From CAJBLF01 sp964542965 (GTDB lineage Bacteria > Patescibacteriota > Gracilibacteria > Absconditabacterales > Absconditicoccaceae): a stretch of 38,268 nt of DNA. The stretch is from contig CAZIVH010000009.1 of the NCBI GenBank assembly GCA_964542965.1, forward strand, positions 1-38,268, given 5' to 3'. The notes beneath the pieces were generated by a model. It was not told the DNA's origin and ran no database searches. It worked only from the letters and a program-made list of their open reading frames with translations. Position numbers and translations under genes: made by a program. Shown here in pieces: positions 9,155 through 18,081 of the stretch. Each line of letters opens with the position of its first letter. Position 1 is the stretch's first letter.

Positions 9155-9853
9155 TTATTTCGATTTAAAGTTAGTTAATACGCCGCACAATTTGACTTCT
9201 CAGGTTCCATCTCATACATACAAAACCTTACTGCAAAAACGGAATTCTTTGGCCCTAGCGCCTCAACAACGCGAATCCGGTCATAATGATCAGGTACAAT
9301 AGATGGCGATTCATCAGGTAATTTGTTCGTCTTTGAGATATAATCATATTCCTTCTATTTCCCTAAAATATTTTCCTTCACTCGTATCTCACGAAGTTCA
9401 TGCGCAGGCAGATCGCAGTCCGTTGGTTTGGCAAAGCAAAAACATCGTATCATCGCTATCTATGCCATCGCCGATATCCAATCCTGTCCATGGACCCGTC
9501 AATGCAAAATATGCTTGCGATCACGTAACCATACGTTCAAGCACATATGAGCCAGTGGAAATCCAAAGATCGTCCACGCATCTTGTGTTTCATTCATCCA
9601 TAAGCGGATCACGCTTGAGTCGACAGGCATCTTTGACTCATGCCCATCTCGTCCAATTGGTATCTCTGATCTGATATACAGCTTCCATCCCCTCTCTGGC
9701 AAGATTCAACGCTATGACTTTCTGTCTGGTTTTTTGGACATAATTCATTCCATTGGTGAGAACGACAACTACGGATAAGAGACCGACAGAAATAACTACT
9801 ATGATAACAAGTATCTCTCGAATGGTAAATCATCTTCTGGTTGAAAATCTCAT
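9155..9853 (-). CDS. type IV prepilin-like protein
   Basis: The 232-aa frame starts MRFSTRRG, a short basic leader, followed by FTIREILVIIVVISVGLL. This is the type IV prepilin pattern: cleavage after Gly8, Phe at mature +1, Glu at +5 and a hydrophobic helix to about residue 35. Gly8, the residue recognised by the prepilin peptidase, is itself UGA. The helix continues as NLAREGMEAVYQIRD, common in pseudopilins. The rest contains cysteines and many Gly and Asp residues, probably an extracellular beta domain. About 15 UGA codons are used and the stop is TAA. It could be a minor pilin of a type IV pilus or of a competence/secretion pseudopilus; comFC in the same window fits DNA uptake. A matching peptidase is not in the window. 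Confidence 0.82.
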
Positions 9854-9972
9854 CAATTTGGATACATATAAAAATCTAGTACTAGAGTGTATTCATCACA
9901 AGAACTTTTTCAACAAAAAACTAAAACATTATAGAGAGAAACATATTCATTCTGGATTCTGAATTTTACATT

Positions 9973-10569
9973 ATGCATGCAATCATCATGACCGAGAATC
10001 TTATCACGTATGGCATAATCGTCGTCATTGGCATATTGGCGATCTTTTCGTTCACAATCGGAATAGACAAAATGATAAGGATCATCCTGGGAAACTATAT
10101 CTTGAGCAGTATTTGTTTGGCGGCGTCACAATCCATTGATCTTGCGGTGGAAAGCATGAAAAAAGCGCCAGAATTGAAAACCTTATGATTCAATAACGAA
10201 AAATTCGCGAATTTCCTAGATGGAGGAAGCATGACAATCATACTCATCGTCTATATCATTCTGCTCGTCATCATCTATAGGACATCAAAGATTAGGATAT
10301 CCCTACCGGGTGATGAAGCGCTCAAGAAGATGTTGCAACTGATTTTTGTACCGCTTACAATACTTAGTGTGGTTCTCACATTACAGATCGTGGTGCTATG
10401 AATGAATGGGATCAACATAACAGCAATATCAAGCATTTCACAAGCAGTAGCAAACAATCCATACATGTTCAAGTTCGTTAGTTTGACACCAGTGCGAATA
10501 CTCGTCCATGGAATCGTAACTATCCTTATCACCTCAGAATTCAAAGTGCGCGTAGAGACAGATCTCTAG
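9973..10569 (+). CDS. multi-pass membrane protein of unknown function, 198 aa
   Basis: The frame runs ATG to TAG with UGA codons at 10186-10188 and 10399-10401. Four or five hydrophobic segments are seen: about 10-30 (YGIIVVIGILAIFSFTIG), 36-52, 87-103 (MTIILIVYIILLVIIY), 115-138 and 170-190. There is no signal peptide and no motif I recognise. It is divergent from the prepilin-like gene with a 119-nt spacer, so a pilus link is possible but unsupported. ATG at 9988 is an alternative start. Confidence 0.7.
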
Positions 10570-10677
10570 CGATTCACGAATGAAAAAAACAATAATCAAT
10601 AGCTAATAATGCATGAATTGTTTATCTTAGTACCTATCGTAAACTACAATAATCCATTAAAACAAATTCCAAAATTT

Positions 10678-10701
10678 TTCATTATTCATTATTCATTAAT
10701 T
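10678..10701 (+). repeat. TTCATTA tandem repeat before tsaC
   Basis: TTCATTATTCATTATTCATTAATT is three drifting copies of a 7-nt unit, ending directly at the ATG of the TsaC/Sua5 gene. Translation from an upstream ATG at 10609 would run through it, so the later start is preferred. Confidence 0.6.
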
Positions 10702-11694
10702 ATGAACATTTATCCAGCCAATGAAAAAAACATCAAAAAGGCACAAAAAATACTGGCAACAGGAGAACTCGTAGCATTTCCTACGGAGACCATCTACGGG
10801 CTATGAGCAAACGCACTTTTGCCAAAAGCAGTAAAGAAGATTTTTACGACAAAAAAAAGACCAATGGATAACCCATTGATCTCACATTTAGGAAAAAAAT
10901 CACAGATAAAAAAATATGCCTATATCGACAATAACATCCAAAAACAGCTAATAAAAAAATTGATGCCGGGGCCTTTTACTCTGCTTCTTAGGCCAAAAGA
11001 AATAATTCCGAAAGAGATAACGGCAGGTCAGCCGCTCATGAGCGTCAGGATACCGGACAATGCGGTCTGCAAAAAATTATTGTCAGGATGCGATTTCCCT
11101 GTCGCAGCACCAAGCGCAAACCTCTCAACAAAACCAAGTCCTACAACCGCAGAGATGGTCTACTACAATTTTAAAGAAGCTATCCCTATGATCATCGATG
11201 GTGGCGAAAGCCAGGTAGGAATAGAATCCACGGTCGTCAGAGCAAGCGAAAAAAAGATAGAGATCCTGAGACCGGGATTCATCACCAAAGAAGATATACA
11301 AAACGCACTGGGAAAGAAAGTTCCTGTCGTATACACAACAAAAGGCAAAGAGATGTCTCCAGGAACAAGATACAAACACTACGCACCCAAAGCAGAAGTG
11401 ATATTGTTCACCGCAATAAAAGATATACAACAGAAGATCAAAAAGCGCAAGAAATACTGACTGATCGCTACCGACGAATTCCTTGCTCGTCATAAAAAAC
11501 AATTGGCAACACAAGGGATCGATTTCTATCCACGATGAACCAAAAAGAACCTAGCCACCTGTGCAAAAAATCTTTTCAAGCTCTATCACCAATGTGACAA
11601 AGATAAGCAGCAAACGATTCTTATAGAAAAACTCCCAGAAAAAGGGATTGGTTACGCCATCATGAACAGAGTCAAAAAATCAGTGACTAAATAG
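10702..11694 (+). CDS. tsaC: Sua5/YrdC threonylcarbamoyl-AMP synthase
   Basis: The 330-aa frame runs ATG to TAG. The YrdC/Sua5 core shows GELVAFPTETIYGLGANAL near residues 22-40, with Gly35 from UGA, followed by KKRPMDNPLISHL, PGPFTLLL, VAAPSANLSTKPSPTTA and IDGGESQVGIESTVV. After the core comes SPGTRYKHYAPKAEVIL (about 217-233), the hallmark of the Sua5 linker, and then a C-terminal Sua5 domain of about 95 residues. The enzyme makes threonylcarbamoyl-adenylate from threonine, bicarbonate and ATP, the first step of the universal t6A37 tRNA modification. It is the long Sua5 form rather than short TsaC. It probably forms one transcription unit with yigZ and rdgB. Confidence 0.92.
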
Positions 11695-11745
11695 CAATAA
11701 TTCATAAAAAACCGATACCAATATATCATTTAGCATTAAATATAT

Positions 11746-12384
11746 ATGAACAAGCTTTTCTACAAAACAGTAAAAGACCATTACGAATATGAGATTCCAA
11801 AAATCAAATGATCGAGATTTATCGGAAATGTTTTTCATATAGAAAATAAAGAAGAAGCAGAAAAGCATCTAAAAGAGCTACAGGGAAAATATCGCGATGC
11901 AACCCACAATTGCTACGCCTATCGCTATGGTGCGCAAATGAATTACGATCTTTTCGGAAATCTGGAGATCACACCCGAATATCTGAAGCAAAGCGACGAA
12001 GACGAACCAGCGAACACAGCAGGAAAACCGATCCTAGCACAGATCCAAGGGCACGAATTACATAATGTCTTAGTTGTCGTGACAAGATATTTTTGATGAA
12101 CATTGCTCGGCGTAGGAGGGCTTATCCAAGCATACGGCGATTGTGCGAAACAAGTCATCGAGCACAGCGAAGTAGTGGAAACAGAAATCATGAAAAATAT
12201 ACTATTCAGCTATGATTTCGATCTCGTACCTATCGTCAGGAATGTCGTGAACAAATATACGGCGAAGATAGTGAATGAGAAATACGACAAAGAGGTCGAA
12301 TGTGAGATAGCAATCAATAGCGGATATCTCGATTCATTCAAGAAAGAGCTGTTCGAGAATTCAAAAGGTCAGATAAAGATATAA
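11746..12384 (+). CDS. yigZ: YigZ/IMPACT family protein
   Basis: The 212-aa frame runs ATG to TAA. Family motifs are clear: IKGSRFIGNVFHI near the start, HNCYAYRYG, EDEPANTAGKPIL and VVVTRYFGGTLLGVGGLIQAYG-like sequence at about 110-132. The paired glycines of RYFGG (117-118) are two UGA codons in a row. YigZ/IMPACT proteins have an N-terminal fold like ribosomal protein S5 domain 2 and a C-terminal ferredoxin-like domain; both fit this length. In eukaryotes IMPACT inhibits Gcn2; the bacterial function is not established. It is 51 nt after tsaC and 36 nt before rdgB. Confidence 0.9.
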
Positions 12385-12420
12385 TTTGAAATTCATAATT
12401 TTAAATCCGTAATTGAATAT

Positions 12421-12969
12421 ATGTTGTATTTCATCACCGGCAACAAAAACAAATTCAAGGAATTCGAATATATCCTCGGCAAAGGGAACATCGAACAACT
12501 GGATATCGATCTACCAGAACTGCAAGAGATAGATCCGCATAAGATCATAATGCACAAGTTGGAAGAAGCGCTGAAGCATCACAAAGGTCCTATACTCATA
12601 GAGGATACATCGCTCTATTTGGATTGTCTAGGAGGAAAACTCCCCTGACCACTCATCAAGCGATTTTTGAAAGAGCTGAAAAACGAGGGAATCTATGAAC
12701 TCGTGAGTCATTACAAGAATTTCAAAGCGAGAGCAACGGTATTGATAGGCTATGCGAAAAATAAGGATGAGATACATTTTTTCGAAGGAACCGCAAAAGG
12801 GAAGATAGTCGAACCAAAAATAACAAGCGATTTTGGATGGGATCCTATCTTCCATCCGGATGGATACGATATATGTTATGGAGAGATGCCGAGAGAAGTG
12901 AAGAACAAGATAAGTATGAGGAGCATAGCATTAGACAAATTAAAAGATTTCTTAGAAAAAACACATTAA
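12421..12969 (+). CDS. rdgB: non-canonical purine NTP pyrophosphatase (RdgB/HAM1)
   Basis: The 182-aa frame runs ATG to TAA. Motifs are FITGNKNKFKEFEYIL at the N-terminus (substrate pocket Thr-x-Asn), LIEDTSLYLDCLGGKLPGP in the middle with catalytic Asp and Gly76 from UGA, and FGWDPIFHPDGYD near the C-terminus. The enzyme hydrolyses dITP, XTP and related nucleotides to monophosphates and keeps deaminated purines out of DNA and RNA. Length is close to the family norm. The usual FxG before the SxR segment is replaced by CYGEMPREVKNKISMRSIAL, still recognisable. Confidence 0.92.
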
Positions 12970-12992
12970 AAAAAGAGCTCAATGAGAGCTCC
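12968..12992 (-). terminator. terminator for the minus-strand gene at 13025-13513
   Basis: GAGCTC and GAGCTC (12975-12980 and 12986-12991) form a 6-bp stem with a 5-nt loop, followed on the minus strand by seven T residues. The T-run overlaps the rdgB stop codon. In the plus direction no T-run follows the stem. Confidence 0.7.
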
Positions 12993-13024
12993 AAAAATCA
13001 GATAAAATTATAATTCGTAATCCG

Positions 13025-13513
13025 TTAACTTGTTCTTACGCTATATCACATGGTTTCATCTCTTCTTGCGACACCTCGTGTTGTAGTATTGAGGTTCAAA
13101 CGAGTTCAATCATCGAGCCGATAGTATGCTCGCATTCAAACATCGTCAAACACGTGCAATCCTGATGCATAGCATCATGCAAGCTGAACATTGGTCTTGG
13201 AAAAGTAATTTTTGTATTTCTGCAATTCGGTATCTCCTAATGTGCTCGCTATAGCATCATGCAACGATTGTTGATCCGTGGGAAGCGATTTGCCGGCTTT
13301 CTGGGTTTCTCTGAGTGCAGCGGAGAAAGTAAACAATTGCTGACCGACAAATGCTGCAGGAACGCCACTGACATATTCTCGGACATCTCATTCCGGATTA
13401 ACTTTGACTTTGATGGAAACTCTTTTTCCATTGACGATGCCGCTAGCATCTTGAATCGTTCGGGAGGAACTATTTATTTTGAAATTTTCTTTATCGAGAA
13501 GCGTTGCAGACAT
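13025..13513 (-). CDS. protein of unknown function, 162 aa
   Basis: The frame runs ATG to TAA through about six UGA codons; without recoding it would be cut into fragments. It begins MSATLLDKENFKINSSSRT. There is no signal peptide or membrane segment. Residues 25-65 look like beta strands (NGKRVSIKVKVNPEG), followed by a helical middle and a strand-rich end. I recognise no family. The matching terminator downstream on the same strand and the consistent use of UGA support a real gene. It is convergent to rdgB. Confidence 0.65.
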
Positions 13514-13604
13514 GCAGCCAATTAATAATTAAAAATTGAAAATGAATAATGTATGATTTCTCTTATCATAGACAGCAAACAACAATAGTTCATTTCAGCA
13601 AATC

Positions 13605-13640
13605 TTTCACTATTCACTATTAACTATAAACTATTCACTG
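13605..13640. repeat. TTCACTATT-type short-period repeat
   Basis: TTTCACTATTCACTATTAACTATAAACTATTCACTG contains repeated CACTATT and AACTATA units. It lies between two divergent genes in a spacer of about 250 nt that is otherwise without clear features. Confidence 0.5.
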
Positions 13641-13762
13641 AAATTTATAATGTTTTGACCTATTTTCTCAAATTATTTTTCACTGACATCAAGATTGACT
13701 TTCACGAGAAAATAAGTATACGAATAGTCAGACACAAAAACACCAAACAAAACAATACACAT

Positions 13763-14200
13763 ATGCACAAAAAAACATTCACCATTATCATGAGTCTCTT
13801 GGCTCTTTGTATGACAAACTACGTATCAGGACAGAAAAGAGTGATAACTTCAGATCTGTCGTATGAACCAGGATGGGAAATAAAGAGCGACATCGACCAA
13901 ATCCCCGGGAAAGTCATTTCCTGTCCAATGGTCGACTCATTGAAGCACCTCTACATCTGGATGGGAGATGGTCCGACTGATCTCGTACTGAAAGACTCCG
14001 TGTGCTTTTACGACCTCTCAGGGAAATATAACGAACGAGGGATTAAAGCAACAAAGCATCTGAATGCCGTGTGGTCAGACAAACACATGAAATGGGGAAT
14101 TATCATCAAAAAATTCCCGGTTTGGATCCAATTCGGGTACAAAGATGAAACAGGTAAAATGGTACTCTCACGAAGGTACCGATATGCCAAAAAAATCTAA
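13763..14200 (+). CDS. small secreted protein, 145 aa
   Basis: The frame runs ATG to TAA. The N-terminus MHKKTFTIIMSLLALCMTN is a typical signal peptide, with cleavage likely after YVSG, before QKR. The mature part of about 120 residues has many aromatic residues and predicted strands (SLKHLYIWMGDGPTDLVL, FPVWIQFGYKDETGKMVL). I recognise no domain. All ten glycines are GGN and none is UGA, unlike most of its neighbours. The frame stays open upstream to 13655, but the signal peptide marks 13763 as the start. A possible TTGACT (13695-13700) and TATACG pair lies upstream. Confidence 0.7.
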   Translation: MHKKTFTIIMSLLALCMTNYVSGQKRVITSDLSYEPGWEIKSDIDQIPGKVISCPMVDSLKHLYIWMGDGPTDLVLKDSVCFYDLSGKYNERGIKATKHLNAVWSDKHMKWGIIIKKFPVWIQFGYKDETGKMVLSRRYRYAKKI

Positions 14201-14217
14201 CTACAAAGACACTCTAT

Positions 14218-14246
14218 AGCGCAGGTATTCTCCTGCGCTTTTTTTG
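14218..14246 (+). terminator. terminator after the small secreted protein
   Basis: A perfect 8-bp stem (AGCGCAGG / CCTGCGCT) with a 6-nt loop is followed by seven T residues, 17 nt after the stop. Confidence 0.88.
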
Positions 14247-14259
14247 AATAGAAAATATA

Positions 14260-16206
14260 TTAGGAACGACCAAAATACGAACCGCTTCCTTTCCTTTTAT
14301 CTTCTTCTCTCAACGCTTGGATCTTGTCTAGGATAAAATCTTTTTGAATGAGGGATTGTCTATGATATTCAGTTTTTCTCCTTTGATATTCATTGACCAG
14401 AGCATTCATGAGCGTATGCATGTCAGTATCTGAATAGGTGTCGGTACGATCCAATATAAAACTCTTTATCGAATCAGATTTTTCCTTGGTATCTGGCATA
14501 CCGAAAACAGTATGTTTAAGCATAAATGTAGAGATAATTTTCTGCCTTTCTTTACGGGAAATCGGATTTTTTTCAGAAGGACCTACTGTTTTCATATCGT
14601 CAATTTTCGCTAAAGCAGTTCATATGAACGCTTCATCGATATCAAAAGAAGATTTTTTGGTGAGATACGAATAAAGATATTCTTTGACACAAGTATTTAT
14701 GAGTTGTTTGATATATTCTGCAGAGAATCATTCAGTCTTTTTGACAAGCTCATCAACAATAGTCTGATCGAAAAGTTTAAGTTTAGCGCGCTTTTCAGCT
14801 TTGGAAATATAGAGTTCAAACAACCTCTTTCTTTCTTCGACCTTTGGCAATTCAAAATAGAATTGATTATCGAAAAGATCGTATTTCATAAACCTTGGAT
14901 CTATCTTATTTTTATGCGACAATGCAGCGATAATGGTAATATCAAGATTTGATTGCTGGATATTGACGATATTCTTGATAATGGTATTTGAGATGATCTT
15001 CTGTTCTACATGGGAATATTCTCACATGCTTTCGATAATTTTTTCTATCTCATCCAAAAAGATAATGCAAGACTCCTTGCTTTTGTTGATATGCTCAATG
15101 ATACTATAAAAGATAATATACAGCATTTGGTTAGGATCAGTAGAATCCTCAGAGAAAAGATCGGATGCTTTGATGTGGTACATCTTGCGGTCGATTTCAG
15201 AAGCGAACATTTTGGCTGCAAAAGTCTTTCAAGTCTCGGGTTCGCCGACAAACAAAATACCTTTTGGCAACGATAATCAGAATTTTTTGGCTTCTGTCTG
15301 ATTGTTAAACAAAGCGATAAGTTTCTTCAATTGAAGTTCCAAGGAAGGATGAGCGACCAGATCATTTATGGAAATTTTGGATCCAGAAACTTCATAGGAT
15401 TTCAAAAGCCCATGAGTAGTTACCTCATTGTATTTTTCTTGTTCTTCCTTGATACGATCAGAAAGGTCAGAGAGTTTTTTTTGAAGATCACCCATTTCTT
15501 TATTCAAGGTGTCTATGTCATTCTTTTTTTGTTCAAGAAAAGTGGTATCTACCTGGATATCGAAATAAAAAGCTGAAAGTTCATCCAAAAACTTCTCCAT
15601 ATATTCAGCTTCTTGCGCTACCGAATCAGATAAAATTTTATCAAGCTCCTGTTTCTTCGCATCAAACGCTTGTTTTTTCTTTTCTTTCTCTTCAGAAGAA
15701 TCGTCTGGGGCAACAGTCTGAAATGTTTTTAGTATAGTAACGAACTGAGCATTCAAATTTTTCTGATAATTGGCGATATAGGTATTGAAAAAATCAGCAC
15801 GCTTGTCAGGATGCAAAAGCACTGAAGGATCCTCGATTCCATAAGCAGTCATTCTCTGAGATACATCTACAAGATTTCTCTGGTATTTCATATCTACATC
15901 ATAGTATTGTTTGACGAAAATTTTCTGTAATGCGTATTTTTCGTTGATCATATTCTCCAATTCAGCAGACTTAGCCAACAATTTTTCAACCTTCTTTTGG
16001 ATGGTCTCAAGTTTCTTCTTCGTGACATTGAGCTGAAAAATATAACTGATATCTTTTTTGGCAGTAGTAGCGATATCGGTTGATGATTTATTTACAGCTG
16101 TATTTGCAGAAAGATGCACAGAATTTTCTGGTGAACGTTGTTCTACGTTGGTTATTTCAACAGAGGTTTTTTTGTCAGAATCAGATTGATTTCTAAATTC
16201 ATACAT
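14260..16206 (-). CDS. coiled-coil AAA+ ATPase, 648 aa
   Basis: The frame runs ATG to TAA through several UGA codons. Residues 1-60 are polar; 60-285 are strongly helical with heptad-like Leu/Ile spacing (coiled coil). An AAA+ module follows: Walker A GEPETGKT at 321-328, whose Gly326 is UGA, Walker B IIFLDEIEK with Asp385-Glu386, and a C-terminal helical lid (about 445-520). The sequence LPKGILFVGEPETGKT is close to that of FtsH/katanin/Cdc48-type AAA proteins. No protease domain follows, so it is more likely a remodelling ATPase whose coiled coil binds the substrate. The usual Walker A Gly after Pro is Glu. It is divergent from enolase. Confidence 0.85.
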
Positions 16207-16241
16207 AAAAGCAGATAAACAATATAAAACATTGAAACTCT

Positions 16242-16269
16242 CTTATAAATATAAGAAAAATAATGTCAA
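16242..16269 (-). promoter_or_regulatory. promoter of the AAA+ ATPase gene
   Basis: On the minus strand TTGACA (16269-16264) and TATAAG (16247-16242) are 16 bp apart. Transcription would start about 30 nt before the ATG at 16206. Confidence 0.65.
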
Positions 16270-16302
16270 CGCTATTTTTTCAATAAAGTGATATAGTTTT
16301 TC

Positions 16303-16330
16303 TTGCAAAGAAATACGATAAAGCTATAGA
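16303..16330 (+). promoter_or_regulatory. probable enolase promoter
   Basis: TTGCAA (16303-16308) and TATAGA (16325-16330) are separated by 16 bp. The start would fall near 16337, upstream of the CGTTT repeat that leads into the enolase ATG. Confidence 0.45.
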
Positions 16331-16350
16331 GAACAAAACGGTCAATAGAT

Positions 16351-16385
16351 CGTTTCTTCGTTTAGTCGTTTTATCGTTTAATCAT
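16351..16385 (+). repeat. CGTTT-type intergenic repeat, copy 3
   Basis: CGTTTCTTCGTTTAG is followed by TCGTTTTATCGTTTAATCAT, which is identical over 20 nt to the copy before the DUF333 gene. It ends three nucleotides before the enolase start codon. Confidence 0.75.
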
Positions 16386-16388
16386 AGT

Positions 16389-17645
16389 ATGATGTACAAA
16401 ATTCAAGACGTGCACGCGCGCGAAGTATTGGATTCGAGAGGGAATCCTACCGTAGAAGTAGAAGTGACTTTAGACAACGGTATCATGGGAAGAGCTATCG
16501 TTCCATCAGGAGCATCCACCGGAGTTCATGAAGCGCTCGAATTGAGAGACGGAGACGCTGCTAGATATCTAGGGAAAGGAACACTCACGGCAGTGAACAA
16601 CGTAAATACGACTATCAAGAATGAAATAATCGGGAAAGAATTCGCTGACTATAGAGCGCTTGATCAGGTACTTATCGCACTTGATGGTACACCTACGAAA
16701 TCCAAATTAGGAGCGAATGCTATCTTGGGAACATCTATGGCATTCACCGTAGCTTGCGCAAAGACAGAGAACAAATGGATCTACGAATATGTCGGAGAAG
16801 GACAAGGTACTACGTTACCATTCCCTATGATGAACATCTTGAACGGCGGATCTCACGCAGACAACAATGTAGATATCCAAGAATTCATGATCGTACCGGT
16901 AGGAGCACCGAATTTCACCGAAGGATTGAGGATGGGAGCTGAAGTATTTCATCACTTGAAGAAGATTCTGAAAGAGAAGAAATACAACACTGGTGTAGGA
17001 GACGAAGGTGGATATGCACCAAATCTAGGGTCTAATGAAGAAGCATTGCAAGTCATCATGCAAGCGATAGAAAAAGCTGGATATACAGGAAAAATCAAGT
17101 TAGCGCTCGACTGCGCAGCATCTGAATTCTACAAAGATGGAAACTATGTACTCGAAGGCGAAGGAAAGACCTTGAATTACAATGAACTCGTAGAGTTGTA
17201 CAAATCTCGAGTAGAGAAATATCCAATCATCTCTATCGAAGACGGAATGGCGGAAGATGATTTCGACGGACGGAAAGCGTTGACTATAGCATTGAAAGAC
17301 AAGATCATGTTGGTCGGAGATGATCTCTTCGTAACAAATATGGAAAGATTGCAGATGGGTATCGATCAAGGAATGGCAAACGCTATCCTGATCAAATTAA
17401 ATCAGATCTGATCTGTATCAGAGACCGTCGACTGTGTACGTATGGCTCAACAACACGGTATGAACGCTATCATGTCACACAGATCGGGAGAGACAGAAGA
17501 TACGTTTATTGCTGATTTAGCAGTTGCGTTGAACACCGGATTCATCAAGACCGGTTCAGCAAGCAGAACAGATAGAATCGCTAAATACAATCAGCTCTTG
17601 AGAATCGAAGAAAAGTTGACTGGAACAAGCACATACGGAAAATAG
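16389..17645 (+). CDS. eno: enolase
   Basis: The 418-aa frame runs ATG to TAG. Enolase motifs appear in order: EVLDSRGNPTVEVEV, PSGASTGVHEALELRDGD, NGGSHADNNVDIQEFMIVP, GDEGGYAPNL, ISIEDGMAEDDFDG, LVGDDLFVTN, ILIKLNQIGSVSET and MSHRSGETEDTFIADLAV. Metal-binding Asp/Glu and catalytic Glu and Lys positions look intact. The single UGA (17409-17411, Gly341) sits in NQIG, where the family has an invariant glycine, the cleanest evidence for the recoding here. About 30 other glycines are GGN. The enzyme converts 2-phosphoglycerate to phosphoenolpyruvate. A start at the second ATG is possible. Confidence 0.97.
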
Positions 17646-17674
17646 CATTCACAGATATAAATCAGAAATATATG

Positions 17675-17709
17675 AAAAACCTGTAAGTGAAAACGCCTAC
17701 AGGTTTTTT
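17675..17709 (+). terminator. terminator after enolase
   Basis: A 10-bp perfect stem (AAAACCTGTA / TACAGGTTTT) with a 12-nt loop ends in a T-run. Its 3' arm contains the TAG stop of the convergent 80-aa gene, and the A-rich 5' arm could let it act in both directions. Confidence 0.82.
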
Positions 17710-17939
17710 GCTTCCTCCGCCAAAGCAGCAAGGAAATTGTTGTAAACAGTCTGATCCGAAAGGAAACAGATTTTTTTCTCTTTGAAGAACTCACGAGGAG
17801 AAGAAGTATTCACTTCATACATCATAGCAAGAATCTTCTGAAGAAATGCTTTGGTGATATCACGCTCACGCACAACAAACACCCGATCCGCAATTCCAAA
17901 CGAGCAACCAAACTGTTCCAGAGCAACGAGATTTGCCAT
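17697..17939 (-). CDS. small protein of unknown function, 80 aa
   Basis: The frame runs ATG (MANLVALEQFG) to TAG without UGA. The product is mixed helix and strand, with a central RVFVVRERDITKAF segment and a helical C-terminus (NNFLAALAEEAKNL). No signal peptide or motif is recognised. Support comes from its position between two strong plus-strand units, the tight fit of its stop in the shared terminator and a sensible composition. A TTG at 17945 would add two residues. Confidence 0.55.
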   Translation of the reverse strand: MANLVALEQFGCSFGIADRVFVVRERDITKAFLQKILAMMYEVNTSSPREFFKEKKICFLSDQTVYNNFLAALAEEAKNL

Positions 17940-18025
17940 ATACAATAATTTTACGTATTCGTAACATATCTATAATGAAAAAAGAAGAAAAGTCAACACA
18001 TTATATCAAGTAAAGAACGATACTT

Positions 18026-18054
18026 TTGGAGAAGAAACGTTCATGATATATACT
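18026..18054 (+). promoter_or_regulatory. probable promoter of the kinase-like gene
   Basis: TTGGAG (18026-18031) and TATACT (18049-18054) are 17 bp apart, with the ATG at 18082 about 20 nt after the likely start site. Confidence 0.5.
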
Positions 18055-18081
18055 TAAATATCTTTTATTTATCGCTCATAT

